64,000 nt of DNA from Tolypeutes matacus (lineage: Eukaryota; Chordata; Mammalia; Cingulata; Chlamyphoridae): positions 5,804,815-5,868,814 of the forward strand of contig JAKSZT010054335.1 in NCBI GenBank assembly GCA_026826555.1. The letters are read 5' to 3'. This document shows, piece after piece, positions 1 through 12,545 of the stretch. The notes below the pieces were generated by a model. It was given only the letters and a program-made list of their open reading frames with translations, searched no databases and was not told the origin of the DNA. Both the position numbers and the translations under genes were made by a program. The first letter of the stretch is position 1; each line of letters begins with the position of its first letter.

Positions 1-1253
1 GAGTATAGCTCAAAGGAATGTGATATGGAAATAGCTGTGATTGCCCTGGTGCCAAAGCCACAGGCCCCACCGCACCTGTGTGTGTTCCGCCTACGTGCAC
101 AACAGAAGGAAATGCTACGTTTCAGTTAGAAGTTAGTGAAAATAAAGCTGTAATGTTGTTTTCCTTTCCAAGTTCATGGAGCCCCGGAATTCTCTCCAGA
201 CCTCAGTGCAACGCCCCACTCTACAGGGACCTTTACATAAGCTCGTTCACCTACTACACACTGAGCAAAAACTGACTGTGCTCCAAGTACAGGTACCACA
301 GGAGAAGACACACACTCAGGGTATGATGTGGAGGCAACTGTGCCCTGACAGCTTTCAGAATCTGCACAAAACTTACTTTGGTTCTTCCAGTTTTACTACA
401 ATTTGTAGTATCCACTGCCAATCCACCGGGATTTTTTTTCTTTAAAAAAAAAAAAAAAAAAAACAACACAACCTCCGTTTAAGTCTGTTAAGTAGAGTGT
501 AGAATAAAATCCACGTGGAATAAACACCGGATAACCCCACACACACACTGCCATTTCCTCTCCAACTTATTAATTTACCCAAACCGTAGCCACTTTGCGG
601 GAAGTTCTCTGGAGGCTGCGCGCGGCCTGTGGGTGGTGGAACGGCTACAGTCAACGGAAGCGGGCAGCCGGGATGTGGCCGTGGACCCAGGCCACAGGGG
701 GCCCTCCAGAGGCGTCTCTGAAGGGAGAGCAGGCATTCGCTGTTTGCTCTACCGTGACGCTGTCTGAAGGAAGCAAACACAGGTCTCCACATGCTACACC
801 CCTCCCTGGTGGTGCAGATGCCACGTGGAAGCTCAAGGGACCTGCAAAGAGCCCCCTGCACATTCCAAGACGCAGCAGGAGAGCGAAGCCTTTGCTTTAA
901 CTCTGGCCCGGCCTGACGTGCCTCCTAGCTGCCCTGCGTGCGCTCCTCTAGTTTTGTTTCTATCGCGTTGCCCAGACTGCAGGGCTTGCACCAGGCATAA
1001 CACGTGTCACTTTAAACAAAACTCCTTTCTTATTCAAAGTTCACAGGGAACCTCTGAAAACACCCCAGATGTTCCCTGAAGGAGAAGCTTGTAGTTTCTG
1101 ACTTGTTTATTATAAATGAGCTCACAAATTCGAGAAAATGGAAGAGGATGGTCTGTATTCAGGGAAAAAATTATAGAAAATCTTTAAAGACGTGCTTTAT
1201 AAGCTAGTTTTGAGCCAAGCTGTCTCCCAGGTAAAAGCAAGACTCCCCTCCAT
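1..1253. other. No gene seen; TRAK1 intron on the 3' side of the coding exon
   Basis: This stretch has a 20-nt poly-A run near 445-462 and a moderately GC-rich segment at 590-960. The open frames on both strands overlap each other and have no splice-site support. I see no exon or recognisable element. Confidence 0.5.
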
Positions 1254-1684
1254 GGGGGTGGATGTGGCTCAGGTGGCTGGGCGTCTGTCTTCCATATGGA
1301 GGGACCTGGGTTCCATCCCCGGGACCTCCTGGTAAAATAAAGAAAAATACAGAAGGCGCACAGGCCATCGGGCCCAGGCCCCGCCAAGCCACGCAGCAAG
1401 ATGATGACGTAACAGGAGAGTGACACAAGGGAGAGCCAAGACGAGACGCACCGAAAAACCAGGAACTGAGGTGGCGCAGGTGGCAGAACGCCTCTCTCCC
1501 ACGTAGGAGGTCCCCAGGATTGAATCCCAGTGAAGACAGGGGGAGAAGGATGAGAGGAGAGGGCAGGAAACGGACACAGAGAATTGCCCAGCGAATGGAC
1601 ACAAAAACAGCAAAAACGGGAGGGGGGGGGGTTAAAAATGGATAAAAGTAAATAAATAAATAAATCTTTAAAATAAAAGAAAAG
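1254..1684 (+). mobile_element. DAS-type SINE, dimeric form
   Basis: The left monomer carries the tRNA-like core (gatgtggctcaggtggctggg, then gggttccatccccgggacctcc). A spacer with an accaggaactgaggtggcgcag junction and a second tRNA-like block follow. The tail ends in repeated aaataaataaat. It is closely similar in layout to the copy at 25681-26103. Non-autonomous; mobilised by L1 machinery. Confidence 0.9.
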
Positions 1685-2343
1685 GCAGGACTGCTGTGAG
1701 TTCTGTTCAGGCTGACACCACGACATGCAGGTATGTAAACGAGGTCACGTGAAAGCTCCTTTAGTGCAGGCTCCAGCTAAGCTGAACCTCAGCTCAGCAC
1801 TGCAGGGTGAAGGAGGAGCTCCGGCCTACCCATCTCTCAGGGCTGCCACGAATCTCTAAAGGCTGAAATTGCTTCTCCAAAGGCACCACTTGAATGAATT
1901 TCAGAAACGTCATTGGTAGCGACTTCTAGAACTCCACGTTTTCCAAGTCTGCGATGTCAGGGGCCCTGCGCCGTCGCCACGGCCCCAGAGTGCACCGCGC
2001 GCCCCACCAGCCCCCAGCAGCAAACCGCGCAGCCGGGACGGTGTGAAGGGCAGACTAGCTCCTTCCCGGTGGCGTTCCTAAGCTCTCACGTGGTACGTGT
2101 GGTGAGAAGGGGAAACGGCAGCATTCCAAAGTTCTGTCCTGTACCATTAGAGGAAAGCTGGTTCAAATCAAAGTGCACTTGGTCCCCACTAGTTACTTAC
2201 AACTTGGGCCTTTTACCTGGCTGAGCCCTAGGCCACATTTCTTTGGCCACTTTTCCACAGGCACCGGGCCACAAGACGTGGCAACCGGTACGAGGCCTCC
2301 TCTGCCCCCAGGCCAGCGTGCCGTGCCCCCGTGAAAGGGGGCT
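1685..2343. other. TRAK1 intron, no element recognised
   Basis: Ordinary intronic sequence between the SINE and the TRAK1 exon. The splice donor of that exon (GTAAGT on the minus strand) occupies 2344-2349. Confidence 0.6.
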
Positions 2344-2349
2344 ACTTAC

Positions 2350-2544
2350 GGAAGTACTTCAGCGTCTCTTCAATTTGCTCGGTCGTGAGGTCGACGTTGG
2401 CATCTGGAGAGACGAGGGGCGTGTGGAGCCAGTCGTCGTGGTCATAGCCGTAGATGGTGTCAGCTCTTAGCCTGTAATGGGGCAGCTGCTCCTCCAGCAG
2501 GCTGATGATCTCCACCTCCGGGAGGTCGGTGCTGTTGCACACAT
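2350..2544 (-). CDS. TRAK1: TRAK1 coding exon (start of HAP1_N region)
   Basis: TRAK1 is the adaptor that links mitochondria (through Miro/RHOT) to kinesin-1 and dynein for transport along microtubules. This 195-bp exon encodes 64 full codons plus split codons at each end. The peptide begins VCNSTDLPEVEIISLLEEQ and continues through a YGYDHDDWLHTP stretch to ...EETLKYF. As I recall the human protein, it differs at only three conservative positions. The acceptor on the minus strand is cttctctgcag before ATGTG, and the donor is TTCC followed by GTAAGTAG. Both splice sites are phase 1, so the first residue is a split Asp codon that any upstream exon ending in G can complete. The related TRAK2 fits less well in this region. 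The next exon downstream lies outside the window. Very confident. Confidence 0.96.
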
Positions 2545-2720
2545 CTGCAGAGAAGGGAACCGAGAGGTCAGGGCCTTGCTGCTGCCACGTAACAAGCCTG
2601 CGGCCTGGAGCAGGCGTCTCCAGCCGCTTACCCACCACACAGAGAGAACGAGGGCCATGGCAGGGGTCTTTTCCCGATTTAAATCCTATTCTCAGACTCG
2701 GAATTATGAGCTATGCACGC

Positions 2721-2975
2721 TCACCGCCAAGCCTTGGTGAGATAGTTCCTGTCACTTAGCGGCCCACTATCTGCAAGGTCAAGCCAAAGTTCCTGAGCCT
2801 TCATCAGCTGGGCCAATGTCTTTCTTTCCAACCTTTTCTCCAGCCATTCTTCCTCAAGCCCTCTACACTTGAGCCAAACCAATTGGTCTGACCATAATTC
2901 CATCAATTTGAGTAACAACTTCTTGCTAATTCTTTTACCAAGTGAGCATTCCCCCTCACCTAGACTTGTCTTCAC
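2721..2975 (-). other. Unassigned 84-codon open frame in TRAK1 intron
   Basis: The frame is rich in Leu, Lys and Glu (…KKLLLKLMELW…, …EEEWLEKRLERK…) and looks able to form a helix. At its low-coordinate end it meets a donor-like GGCG/GTGAGC. I see no pyrimidine-rich acceptor at the other end, and I do not recognise the protein. It could be a cryptic exon, a transposon or pseudogene fragment, or chance. Confidence 0.2.
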
Positions 2976-4740
2976 TTAATTCATACATTCGTCTCACCAA
3001 CACTTACTTCCCTCCCTCTATCCATCCATCCAAACACATCCCAAGTACCAGAGGCCCAGGAGACACAAGGAGGAACACAGCAGTCATGCCCTGTCCTTGA
3101 GACGCTCACACTCTTATGGGGCTCCCAACCATTCCTTCAAGCACAGCCTGACCACCACTTCCATGACATGGGGCTGCTTTGCGCACGCCAAGCAGAGCTA
3201 ACCTTTCTCCCCTACAGTACTCGCCCAGTACTGCCAGAATTTCCACTGAATCCCGGCTCCTAAGCATCCGACTCGTCTCCCTGTGAGATGGAAACCTTCC
3301 ATACACAGTTGTCCTCTACCCCCGCCCACCCCTCACAGCTGGCCCAGTCTGTGCTCGGGGGTGGGGGGTGGGGGGGGAAACCATAACATCTAAGAAGGTG
3401 AATCAATCAATAAGAGCACGTTAAATTAAATCACAACACACGACACCAGATAAGGCCAAGTCTCACACAATTTCTATATCCCCAGTGCTCACCATCAGTG
3501 GAGAAATACAGAGAATGAAGTCAATAGAGGCTGATGGCCGAGTTTTAGTTCTTTATTTCATTTCACAGAAGGCATTTGGGACCTGTGATGGCGAACAGCT
3601 CACAGCGAGCTGCGGTGGTCTTATCAGTCCACAGAAAAACCAGAGTGTCTGAGGGGGCACACGGCTTAGACAAGAAGAGTCAACTTGTTGGTTCCGGGGC
3701 TAAGCCTTCAGCTGAGAAAGCCAGTCAAGAGATAAGAAGCCCCCGGGGTCCGTCCTCAGGTTCGTGCAGCCTGCTCCCGAGTGGGAGGGGCAGCCAACGT
3801 GGGGCCTGAGCAAGCCTCTCCAGTGCCACAGGAAGGACTGAGGCAAACCCTCAAGACAGCTCAAACCACACAACGGCACAGGAGGTGCCAGAGATGGATC
3901 AAAACTGTGAGGTATTCCTAAAGCGTGGAAAGTGGGGTCCCATTAGAGGAGAAAAGCCCAGCTCTAAACACACAAGAAAATGGCTGGTGCCCCTGGAGGG
4001 AGGGCAGCCTGCGGTGAAGGGGCTGGGGCAGCCCACACGAGAGTCCCTGGAGACTAGTCCCCTCACCCCACCCGCCTGAGCCCAGGGAGAGGAAGCGGGC
4101 AGAGCAGGGCCTGGGGCCCTGGGGACAGCGGGACGACGACTCCAGGTAGAACCTGGGGACACCTGTGCCGAAATGAGGTCACAGAAGGCGAAAAAAACAT
4201 GGAGTCGCGGGAAAAGAGGGTGCTCGGTGGCAAATCGCCCCCGTTTGGGCGGGCGCCCGCTGTAGGCCCCTGTCGGCCCCTGCTCCCCGCCCACCCCTCT
4301 CCTCCACTCAGGAGGCAGAGCTTCACCAGGAACATTTCCCTTCAGCAGCCAGCATGGTTTTTCAAGGGCCAGGCAGAGAGCAGAGAGTGAAGACACTCAG
4401 ATGTCCACCTGGAGCTTCACGTGAGCGCTTCGGTCCCGCCTTCGGGGGGAAACTACGAAAAGCGAGCGCCCAGGCTTCTCAGCCTCACGTTGGCGCGTCA
4501 CAGCAGGTGCACTTGGCATCTTAGCTGGGCCAGCCCGTGCCAGGCCGCTGTGCGCAGAAGTCACGCTCTCCCCACGCCGGAGCGGACAGCCCGACCTCAG
4601 GACGGCGGCACTCACGTTTCTCCTCTCCCCCTGCTGACACCAAGACCCCACCCAGAACGCCCCTCCTCGCCACGCGCCCACCGTGCCCGTCCACAGCTCT
4701 GAAGCGCCACCTTCTCAGCGGACGGACGGGGTGATGAGGA
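2976..4740. other. Intron without recognised gene
   Basis: A G-rich low-complexity tract lies at 3357-3380, followed by moderately GC-rich unique sequence. Overlapping antisense frames at 3.9-4.7 kb show no splice signals or known motifs. Confidence 0.5.
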
Positions 4741-4744
4741 CGTA

Positions 4745-5060
4745 ATTAACACCACGGAGTGTGCGCTTCACGGTGGTGAAAACGTCAAATTTTATGCTGT
4801 GTGTATGTCACCACAATAAACTTCACCAACCCACAGACCTGCACAACACAAAGAGTAAACCCGGACGTAAACCACAGGCCTGGGTAAACAGGATTATAAT
4901 AACCATTGGTTCAGTGGCACAAACGCACCACACTAAACGCAAAACGTCAGTAACAGGGAAAGCCGTGTGCGGGGGGCTGAGGAGTATGGGGGCACTTGGC
5001 TTCCCGCGTGATTTTTCTGTAACCCTACAGCTGCTCTGAAGAATAAACTCCGTCACATAG
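4745..5060 (+). mobile_element. Old L1 3'-end fragments
   Basis: The 'cggtggtgaaa...ttttatgctgtgtgta...caccacaataaa' block, followed by 'gatttttctgtaaccctacagctgctctgaagaataaa', resembles the 3' untranslated ends of mammalian L1M elements. The copies are diverged and probably represent two fragments. The class is recognised by eye only. Confidence 0.5.
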
Positions 5061-5689
5061 CTATAAACGCACACAGCCACCGACAGGTATACACAGCCGC
5101 CTCGGCTCAGCAGGGATGGGGCTCACCGCCTCGCCCACAGCAGCCCCTCAAACGGCAGTGCCGGCCGCCCTCGGGGACACGCCCCCACGGCAGGCTGGAG
5201 TCTGCCGGCGGCACCTCTCTTTGGTGGCAGGGAAGGCAAAGGAATCCAGAAGAAGGAAAAACCCTGCTAAGAATGAGACGGCCCTTGTGTGCACACTGGC
5301 TGCTACTCGGTGGCTGAGACGTGACCTGTCCTTCCAGGTTCCCAGGGCTGAAGGTCAACCTATTTACGGTGTGCCCAAGAGATATCGTCTTCCTTAGAGC
5401 AGGTGATGACCAGCAAGATAAAGTAGCAAAAGGTGAGGCTGTGCCAAAATGCCTCCTTAAAAAACTCTGTATGCTTGACATTTGTCACAAGGAGCCGTAC
5501 AAACAGGAGCGAGTTTTCAGGCTCCTGAAAGGCGCGGGAAGTCAGGGCCTCCAAGAGGCTTGTAGAGGTGGCCGTGGGAGCTCTGCTCGACCGGGCCACG
5601 GGGACCTCACGTGGAGAAGACACATCCCAGGGCCCGGGTCAGGTGAATGTCACGGGAGGGCTCATGAGATCCCCCAAGAATGCCCTCAC

Positions 5690-5870
5690 CAGCTGCTAGT
5701 GGACGCCAGCACCATGCCAGGTGCTTTCCCAGGCTCCGCTGACCTCTCAGCAACCTGGGGCATGGATACTGTTTGCTCTGCTTTATAGACGAGGAAGCTG
5801 AGATTCACAGGGGTCGTGAAATACGTCGCTGGCCAAGGTCGCACAGCTAAATTCGTGGCGAATCCAGTAT
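5690..5870 (+). mobile_element. MIR SINE relic
   Basis: The block 'tttatagacgaggaagctgagattcacagg...ccaaggtcgcacagcta' matches the core and 3' part of the ancient mammalian-wide MIR family. Confidence 0.55.
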
Positions 5871-6743
5871 GAGAAGCCCCAGCTGCCTGATGTGAAAGGC
5901 GGTGCTACTTCCCTCCCATCCGACAGGTGCACTTGAAATGCTAGGGAATTTCCAGGACAGGATCCAGAAATTCTAGCTCTAAACAGGTGGAAGCCTTCAT
6001 AAATGTGGCAGGGCCGCTCTGTTAAACACATGACAAATTAGGGAGGTGCCAGAAGGACTTTCACAATTGGAGCCCAGGAAAGAGGGCCAAGAAGCCACTG
6101 GCCTGTAGAACCAGGCAGTGCCAGTGGCCCGAGTGGGACAGGTCCAGCCCTCTCCCTTGGCGCTTATTCAAGCCCATGGTGAGGATGGACACTGCTGGCC
6201 CTGCCTGGAGGGAAGGAACTCTTGATGATCTCTACAGAGGGTCATCTTCTCTCCACAGCTCCAACTCACAGTGTTAACAAGCCACTCAGGTCAGTCTCAA
6301 ATGGAGGGCATCCACCTCCTGACCAAACCCAGACCCCAAAAGGTCAATGGCTTATACCAGATCTGCAGGACCAACAGGCCAGAAGCCCCCGGGCCCCAGC
6401 CTGTCAAGCCATCGAAAGCCCAGCTCATCAGGGCAATCGGGAAACCTGCACCCCACATCTCCTCCTTCCCAAGTTACTATCCAGCTCCACGGCTGCCGGG
6501 CCTACCGTGGCCGCAGTGCTGCTGGCACTATCTCTCAGGAGACTTTTTAGACACAGTATTGCCTTGCGTTAAAACCTCTCAGCTCCCTACAAAGGGCTGC
6601 ATGACTTGGCCGCACCTTCCCAGGACAGAGGCGGCCGAGTGCTTCCCAACATCCAAGCTCTGCTTCCTCCTAACGGGGTGTGGCTGGGCACGTGGCTCTC
6701 CTGCTAAAAACAACATTTTCCAGCTTTCCTTGCAGTTAAGATG

Positions 6744-7236
6744 TGATACCGCCAAGAGGCTCCGTTTGCCCAAAGAGCACAGAAGCCGATACTGAGTCAC
6801 CAGATTTTGGGGAAAGAAAGTTTATTGCACAGTTGACCAGCAAGGAGACCGGGGGCAAGCCTCAGATCAGTCTCCCTGGACAAAATGGGCGCTGGGGCCT
6901 TATACCGCCTGGGGAAGGTGGGCTTAAGGGAGTGGCTAGGAATGGGGTGAGATGACGCGGGCCAGTCCAGGCCGGGAAAGGTGGGGTTAAACAGAGCACG
7001 CCCTCTTGCAGTTATGCTTGGAGGCCTAGCATGCTCTGTGACTAGAACCAGTTAGAGCCGGCTTCAGAAACAGTAACTTTTCTCACAAGGCACTAAGCCT
7101 CCTATGAGTAAACAGGAAGAGGTGGGCATTTGAACAAAAGTTTCTAGAAACTTCTACGAACCAGTAAGGGAGGGGCTACTCTGAAAAGTGGGTTAGGAAG
7201 TGTCGGTTTCAAGGGAGTTGGTAAGTGGTGGTTTCA
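6744..7236 (-). repeat. 3' LTR of the endogenous retrovirus
   Basis: The LTR reads TGAAAC...GTATCA on the minus strand and is 493 bp long. A TATA-like GTATAAG lies near 6899-6905 and a polyadenylation signal AATAAA at 6821-6826. It is preceded on the minus strand by the purine-rich AAAAAGGGGGGAC at 7237-7249. Confidence 0.87.
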
Positions 7237-7249
7237 GTCCCCCCTTTTT
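7237..7249 (-). promoter_or_regulatory. Polypurine tract of the endogenous retrovirus
   Basis: On the minus strand AAAAAGGGGGGAC directly precedes the TGAAAC start of the 3' LTR. This is the standard place and composition of the plus-strand DNA primer in retroviruses. Confidence 0.82.
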
Positions 7250-7373
7250 AGTTGCCACATTCCTCAGTCTTGAGGGATTAGGGGTGACGATTGCTCTAGC
7301 TACTTCCTGCTGGTCCAAGGCGTAGTTTGGGATTCAAGGAATGGAACACCTTAGCGTGCAGGTGGAGGCATTC

Positions 7374-7960
7374 TCAGTCCCTATGCTGAGGAGGTGGCAC
7401 TGGGGTGTCTGCTTCCCCCACTCTGTCTGGCTGTTCAGGCACAGGCTGGTACCCCTGTTCTCTGAGAGTAGAGTCCAGTGGCCCACAGTTTCTGGGATAC
7501 ACATTTGACAAAGAGAATAAAGGTCTGAAGATAAGAAGCACTGCTAGTACTATTACTGGACTTAAACTGGGTAAGAGCCAAGATACCTTGCCTCCGACAG
7601 GTTGGTGTAGATGGTTATTAATCGTATGTGGCCAGGTGGCCTGATTGTACAGCTTTTGCATATTTAAATCAATCTGGCTGGAGGTATTTACCCAAGCACA
7701 GCAGGAAGTGTTTGCTACAGTGCATCCTCCTTGTTCTGCTAAAAGATAGTGTACGGCTATCTGATCGACATTTGCCTAAGAGCTGACAAAGACTCGAATA
7801 GCTCAAGTACAGTGGCAGTGGAGTTGGCAAGTTCCTCAACCATTGAGTTAAACTGTGCAAAGCTGCTTCATGGTAAGCAAACCACCCAAAGGAGCTAACC
7901 CTAATCTAGGTATGATTATGCTTAGTGCCCGTTCGAGCTGGAGACGGTTAGGAGGCTGGT
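7374..7960 (-). pseudogene. env transmembrane-subunit relic
   Basis: Within the provirus, the minus strand encodes a Cys-X6-Cys-Cys motif (codons spanning 7698-7724), typical of the disulfide-linked TM subunit of gamma-type retroviral envelopes. It continues in the same frame into a hydrophobic membrane span (about 7490-7555) and a short cytoplasmic tail ending at 7374. A hydrophobic fusion-peptide-like segment lies near 7890-7950. A stop codon and frame changes separate these parts (for example near 7770-7800), so no continuous envelope can be made. The location, just upstream of the 3' LTR, fits env. The surface subunit could not be traced. Confidence 0.72.
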
Positions 7961-10796
7961 ATATTGAAACCTCTGGCTTCAAATAGCCCAGAGCACACTT
8001 TTATCCAAACATTATTTACACATTGGAACATTCTGACCTGGGTGTCAAAGATGCCTTCTTTAAAACCTTTGAAAAGTAAATGGCTCATGGGGTTTCCATA
8101 GATATCCAGTGCTCGTGGCCATCGAGACAGTTATGTTTTCTATGTCCAGAACGAAGTTACATATTGTTAGTTTATGATAGGGCTGATTTCTCTAAGGGAG
8201 GCAGCAAATCCTAAGGTAGCAGTTATGCTGGCACGAATTAAGCCCAATGCACGTTTCTGTCAGGGCTTGGGAGACTAGGAGAGGGGTAGTAGGAGTTAAA
8301 GCCCAGATAGCTGTAGCGGCAATGTGTATGCTATATTCTCTGGTTATCTAAACACAGAAAAATATGTACCCTAGTGGGGCACAAGCGTGGGCCCTTCACT
8401 GATTCCCTGAAGCCACGTGGCTGTTTTTAGTGCCCAGGTGTCCTTAGGGCTGTCAGGAGCATCGCTGCTGGAGGCCCTGCACACGGCGGCAGCCTGCGGC
8501 ATCCGGTCGAGACCCGCGTAGGAACAGCCTCGGGAATCACCGCCCGGCTCCACTTGAAATCTCTTAGCCATAGAAACTCTATTTTGTTTCTGCAGAAGCA
8601 TTGCTGACCAAATTTTGGTATTAATCCCTTGATGCCAGGAAAGCTCATCTCTGGGAGTCATGTCCCACGTAGGGGGGAAGGTAGCGAGTTTATTTGCAGA
8701 GTTTGGCTGAGAGAGAGACACTTCAGGTGGTGACTCTTAGACAGCAGTAACTAAGCTTAGTTTCATCATTACAGAAATAAGTTTCGTAAGTACTAGCTTC
8801 AGGGTCGAGGGCTTACTTATCAGCATAGTTCCTTTCATGAGGAGGGCTCGTATATTTCGGAGTTTATTTTCATAGGCCTCCATGTTATAAGTTCAAATGG
8901 CGACAATCTTGCTTTACAAAAAGGAGATTTTAGATTTAGACCTTGCAAAGTTCCTTGTTCACAGTTTCAGTATATTGGAAGCCCTTATCCCAGGTGGGGG
9001 AGTTTAATAGTTCCATGCTTTCCATCCCCAGACCCAACCTTACAAATACTTTTTCATTTTATACCCAAAACACTCTGAAATGCCTCAGAGTGTTACATCA
9101 ACCTGTACTGAATACCTAGGCCTTATTCCCAATTCTAAGGTCCATGTTAAATAAAGCTGAGTTAGGTTGTCTACATAAACTGACCAGTGTACAAGAAATC
9201 TCTCCTCCTTTGGTCACAGAAATTAAAGTCCTAAAATACAGACAATATCATCCTTTACCCTGAATTCCGACTCACTTTGGCCCTAACCAGATCAGCCCCA
9301 TGCATAGCCCCAGGTGAAGTCTGCTCCCTTTTTCATCTTCTTCTACAATTACTGCATGGAGCAAGGCTGCTACTCTTCAGTACCTCCAGAGCCAAAAAAC
9401 CCCAACCCTGAGCCTCAAGGGTCATCCAGACACCCAAATTCCAGGAGCTACCAGGTCCCACACACGTGAAGCAAAGTACCCCAAAATTTAGAAATAACAA
9501 CCAAAACCCAGAAACAAACGTTACTGCTACAAGAGCTTACAATCGAGGCCCTAATTTCATTTCCATACTCACATTTTCTGAATGAGGCTATTTCCAGAAA
9601 TAAAACATTTGACAATTAACTTCTATTGAGGTCATCAACCACAGACCATAGCTGAAGTTTTGTTCTGTTTCACCTTTACACTTTTATCAGGCTTAAGTGA
9701 ATTAACAGATAGAACAAAATCTCTGTTAAAGTCTCTCCTTGTTGAAGAGAAAGCTCTAACCAATAGCTGACTGCATGTACTTTTAGAGAAGCATCAGAGT
9801 AAAACTATGTCCCTGACAAGATTTGGTTGTTCTTGTAACATGTAGCATTTTTAAAGAATAACTAAAATTATGACTAATAACATACTGTTGTTTAATAGCA
9901 TGTAGATTAGGACCAGGACACATCACCGACAGTGAGAACATTGCCAAATCGCCAGTAATTCTATATAATTCCTAAATATTCATATGAATAACATTTTACC
10001 ATATAAATTCCACCTACAGAAGGTCAGAAAATCCCTTTTAATCTTTCAGCACTTCCCACACAACCCGTAACATATCAAATGAATTTAACCCTTTCTGGTG
10101 CCTCCTTTTTTTTCAAGGTGAAAGAACAAATCCATTGTGATTTTCCTAGGGCCTAATAGAAAATATGAAAAAAATATATATTCTTTAGGGTTTGGTCTTG
10201 AGAAGACAGAATGTCAAAAGTCATCAGGTTTGAATAAATGTTTAACAGGAAAGTAGGTCACTGTGAAACAACATTTGATTCCATATTTAACCAAGGTTAG
10301 GGACGAAACTTAGTTCTTTTGAAAGTGAGCAGACTTGTTTTCTTAAACAATAAAGGATACAGTCACTATAAACATCCACAATAATATTATTCTGAAATGA
10401 CATAGAATTTTTGTTTTCTGGCAGAGTAACAGAAGGGGGGAGGTGGTTAATTTCTCACCAAGAGCCGTCTAGTAATCGAAGGAAACCTCATCATTTTAAC
10501 AGAGAGAAAACCAAACTCTAGTTTCTGTATGAATTTACTGTTTGCTGTGAAAGCTCTTAAAAATTATATGTAATCCTATCAAATCCTAGCCAGTACTCAT
10601 TGCAACTAATGAAAGTCATTTGGATTTTGTCCAACTCATTCCTGTTTCTCATTTTGGGTAAACCAGTCATTTTACCATTGAACTCAACTATTCCCTCTTT
10701 CCTTAACACAGTACATCCGCATCTATTTTATATATCTCATGCCTGCATACCTTAAGTTACCAAAAGGATCTCTGAATCATATTCAAACATCCTACA
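7961..10796 (-). other. Degenerate retroviral interior, no intact gene
   Basis: AT-rich sequence with no frame longer than about 116 codons. The segment 8370-8830 resembles part of the L1-like repeat at 34.3-35.9 kb (shared 'ctggga/gtcatgtccca' block). I could not place reverse transcriptase or protease motifs. Confidence 0.45.
8370..8830 (-). mobile_element. Fragment of the L1-like repeat also at 35 kb and 47 kb
   Basis: Blocks around 'aatctcttagccatagaaact', 'ggtattaatcccttgatgcc' and 'gggagtcatgtccca' match the copies at 35.3-35.5 kb and 46.9-47.1 kb in the same plus-strand order. The fragment is probably an insertion in the provirus. Confidence 0.5.
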
Positions 10797-11402
10797 TGTA
10801 GCAGTTTGGCATTATTTATGAATTCCAAAAATAGACATTGGATTATGTTTGTAAATTGGTCTGTATCTCTGGATGTATTAGATTGTATTAGATACAGAGG
10901 TTTCACTCTTGATTAAATTATGATTAAGGCTTTGATTGGGTCAAGTCAGTAGGCTATTGAGTCCCTGCCCCCTTGGAGAGGCAGATGCATTAATTGCAGT
11001 TTTGACCTGGAGCCCTAGGAAGTAACACACGGGAGAAGAACACTTAGGAATAGAAACGGCTCCACAGACGTGGCAGAGGCCCTGGGAAGGGAGGTGAGCC
11101 TAATAGCCTACAGCTGCAGCTGAGCCGGGAGTGAGACGAGCTTATACCAGCCTAAAGCTGGGACTGGAAGGAGCTGGGACCACGGAGCCTTAAGGAGGCA
11201 GGCTGCACCCTCACAGACATCGCCGCCATCTTGCTCCAGCGCATGGCCAATGACTTGGGGCGAGAAAAGACATCTCACGGTACCTTGAGTTGGACTCTTT
11301 ACGGCCTGGTAACTGTAAGCTTCTACCCCAAATAAATACTCTTTATAAAAGCCAACAGATTTTTGGTACTTTGCATCAGCACCCCTTTGGCTGACTTATA
11401 CA
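10797..11402 (+). mobile_element. Solo LTR, copy 1, with 5-bp target duplication
   Basis: TGTAGCAG...TTATACA, 606 bp, flanked by ctaca on both sides (10792-10796 and 11403-11407). It holds a polyadenylation signal in 'cccaaataaatact' near its 3' end. It is similar over its whole length to 29664-30260. The 5-bp duplication suits an ERVL/MaLR-like element. It is inserted within the interior of the minus-strand provirus. Confidence 0.75.
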
Positions 11403-11427
11403 CTACATACACTACATAACACAACTA

Positions 11428-12339
11428 TTTTTTTTTTTTTTTTTTTTAGCAGCACCATTGTATTTTTTTTTTTTAAATATTTCTCAATTAAATGTAATGG
11501 ATACATATAAATTTTTTTTTAATCAAACAATATGTTATACAATATATTTGGTTCATAGTAACACATTCATACAGTATTTGTCCTTTTGTGTCTGGCTTGC
11601 TTCGCTCAACATAAAGTCCTCCAGGTTCATCCATGTTGTCATATGCTTTACGACTTCATTTCTTCTTACAGCTGCATAATATTCCATCGTGTGAATAGAC
11701 CACAGTTTGTTTATACATTCATCTGTTGATGGACACCTGGGTTGTTTCCAGCTTTTGGCAATGGTGAATAATGTGGCTATGAACATCGGTGTGCAGATGT
11801 CTGTTCGTGTCACTGCTCTCAGTTCTTCTGGGTATATACCCAGTAGTGGTATTGCAGGGTCACGTGGAAAGTCTATATTCAACTTCTTTAGGAACTGCCA
11901 AACAGTCCTCCACAGTGGTTGTGCCATCCTGCATTCCCACCAACAGTGAAGAAGTGTTCCTATCTCTCCACATCCTCTCCAACACTTGTAGTTCTCTGTC
12001 TTTTTAATAGTGGCCATTCTGATAGGTGTGAAATGATATCTCATTGTAGTTTTGATTTGCATTTCCCTAATCATTAGTGATGTTGAGCATTTCTTCATGT
12101 GTTTTTTTTGCCATTAGTATTTCTTCTTCAGAGAAATGTCTATTCAAGTCTTTCGCCCATTTTTTAATTGGGTCGTTTGTGTTTTTATTGTTGAGTTGTA
12201 ACGTCTCTTTATATATCCTGGATATTAAACCCTTATCAGATATGTGATTTCCAAATATTTTTTCCCATTGAATTGGCTGCCTTTTCACCCGTCTGACAAA
12301 GTCCACAACTATTCTTAATATAAAGTTTGTCAAAGCAAT
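11428..12339 (-). mobile_element. L1 ORF2 3'-terminal fragment
   Basis: Minus-strand frames at 12067-12333 and 11553-12098 are the C-terminal part of L1 ORF2p, split by a frameshift near 12070-12095. A run of T at 11428-11447 on the plus strand is the poly-A tail. The copy is 5'-truncated and dead. It lies inside the endogenous retrovirus, 25 bp past the solo LTR. Confidence 0.88.
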
Positions 12340-12545
12340 AACTCAATTGTGTTAAGCACAAATTTACAATTTACATCATTTGAAAGATCTAATAGATATA
12401 ATGTTGGCTTATTTTATTAGTAAACCTACATAAATTTAGGGAGAACATACCTAAGTAGAATAAAATTGTAGGGTTTTATTGTATTTAACACTGATAGCTC
12501 AGAAGACATAGCTGTTTTAGGGAATGGTTTTCAGAAATGTTTTTC

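Noticed and set aside
1254..1330. tRNA gene suggested by A-box and B-box sequences
   Set aside because: These are the tRNA-derived heads of SINEs; they lack a proper cloverleaf and end in SINE tails.
7374..7661. An intact retroviral envelope gene (syncytin-like)
   Set aside because: Only the C-terminal part is open; a stop codon and frame changes lie just upstream, and the surface subunit is not traceable.
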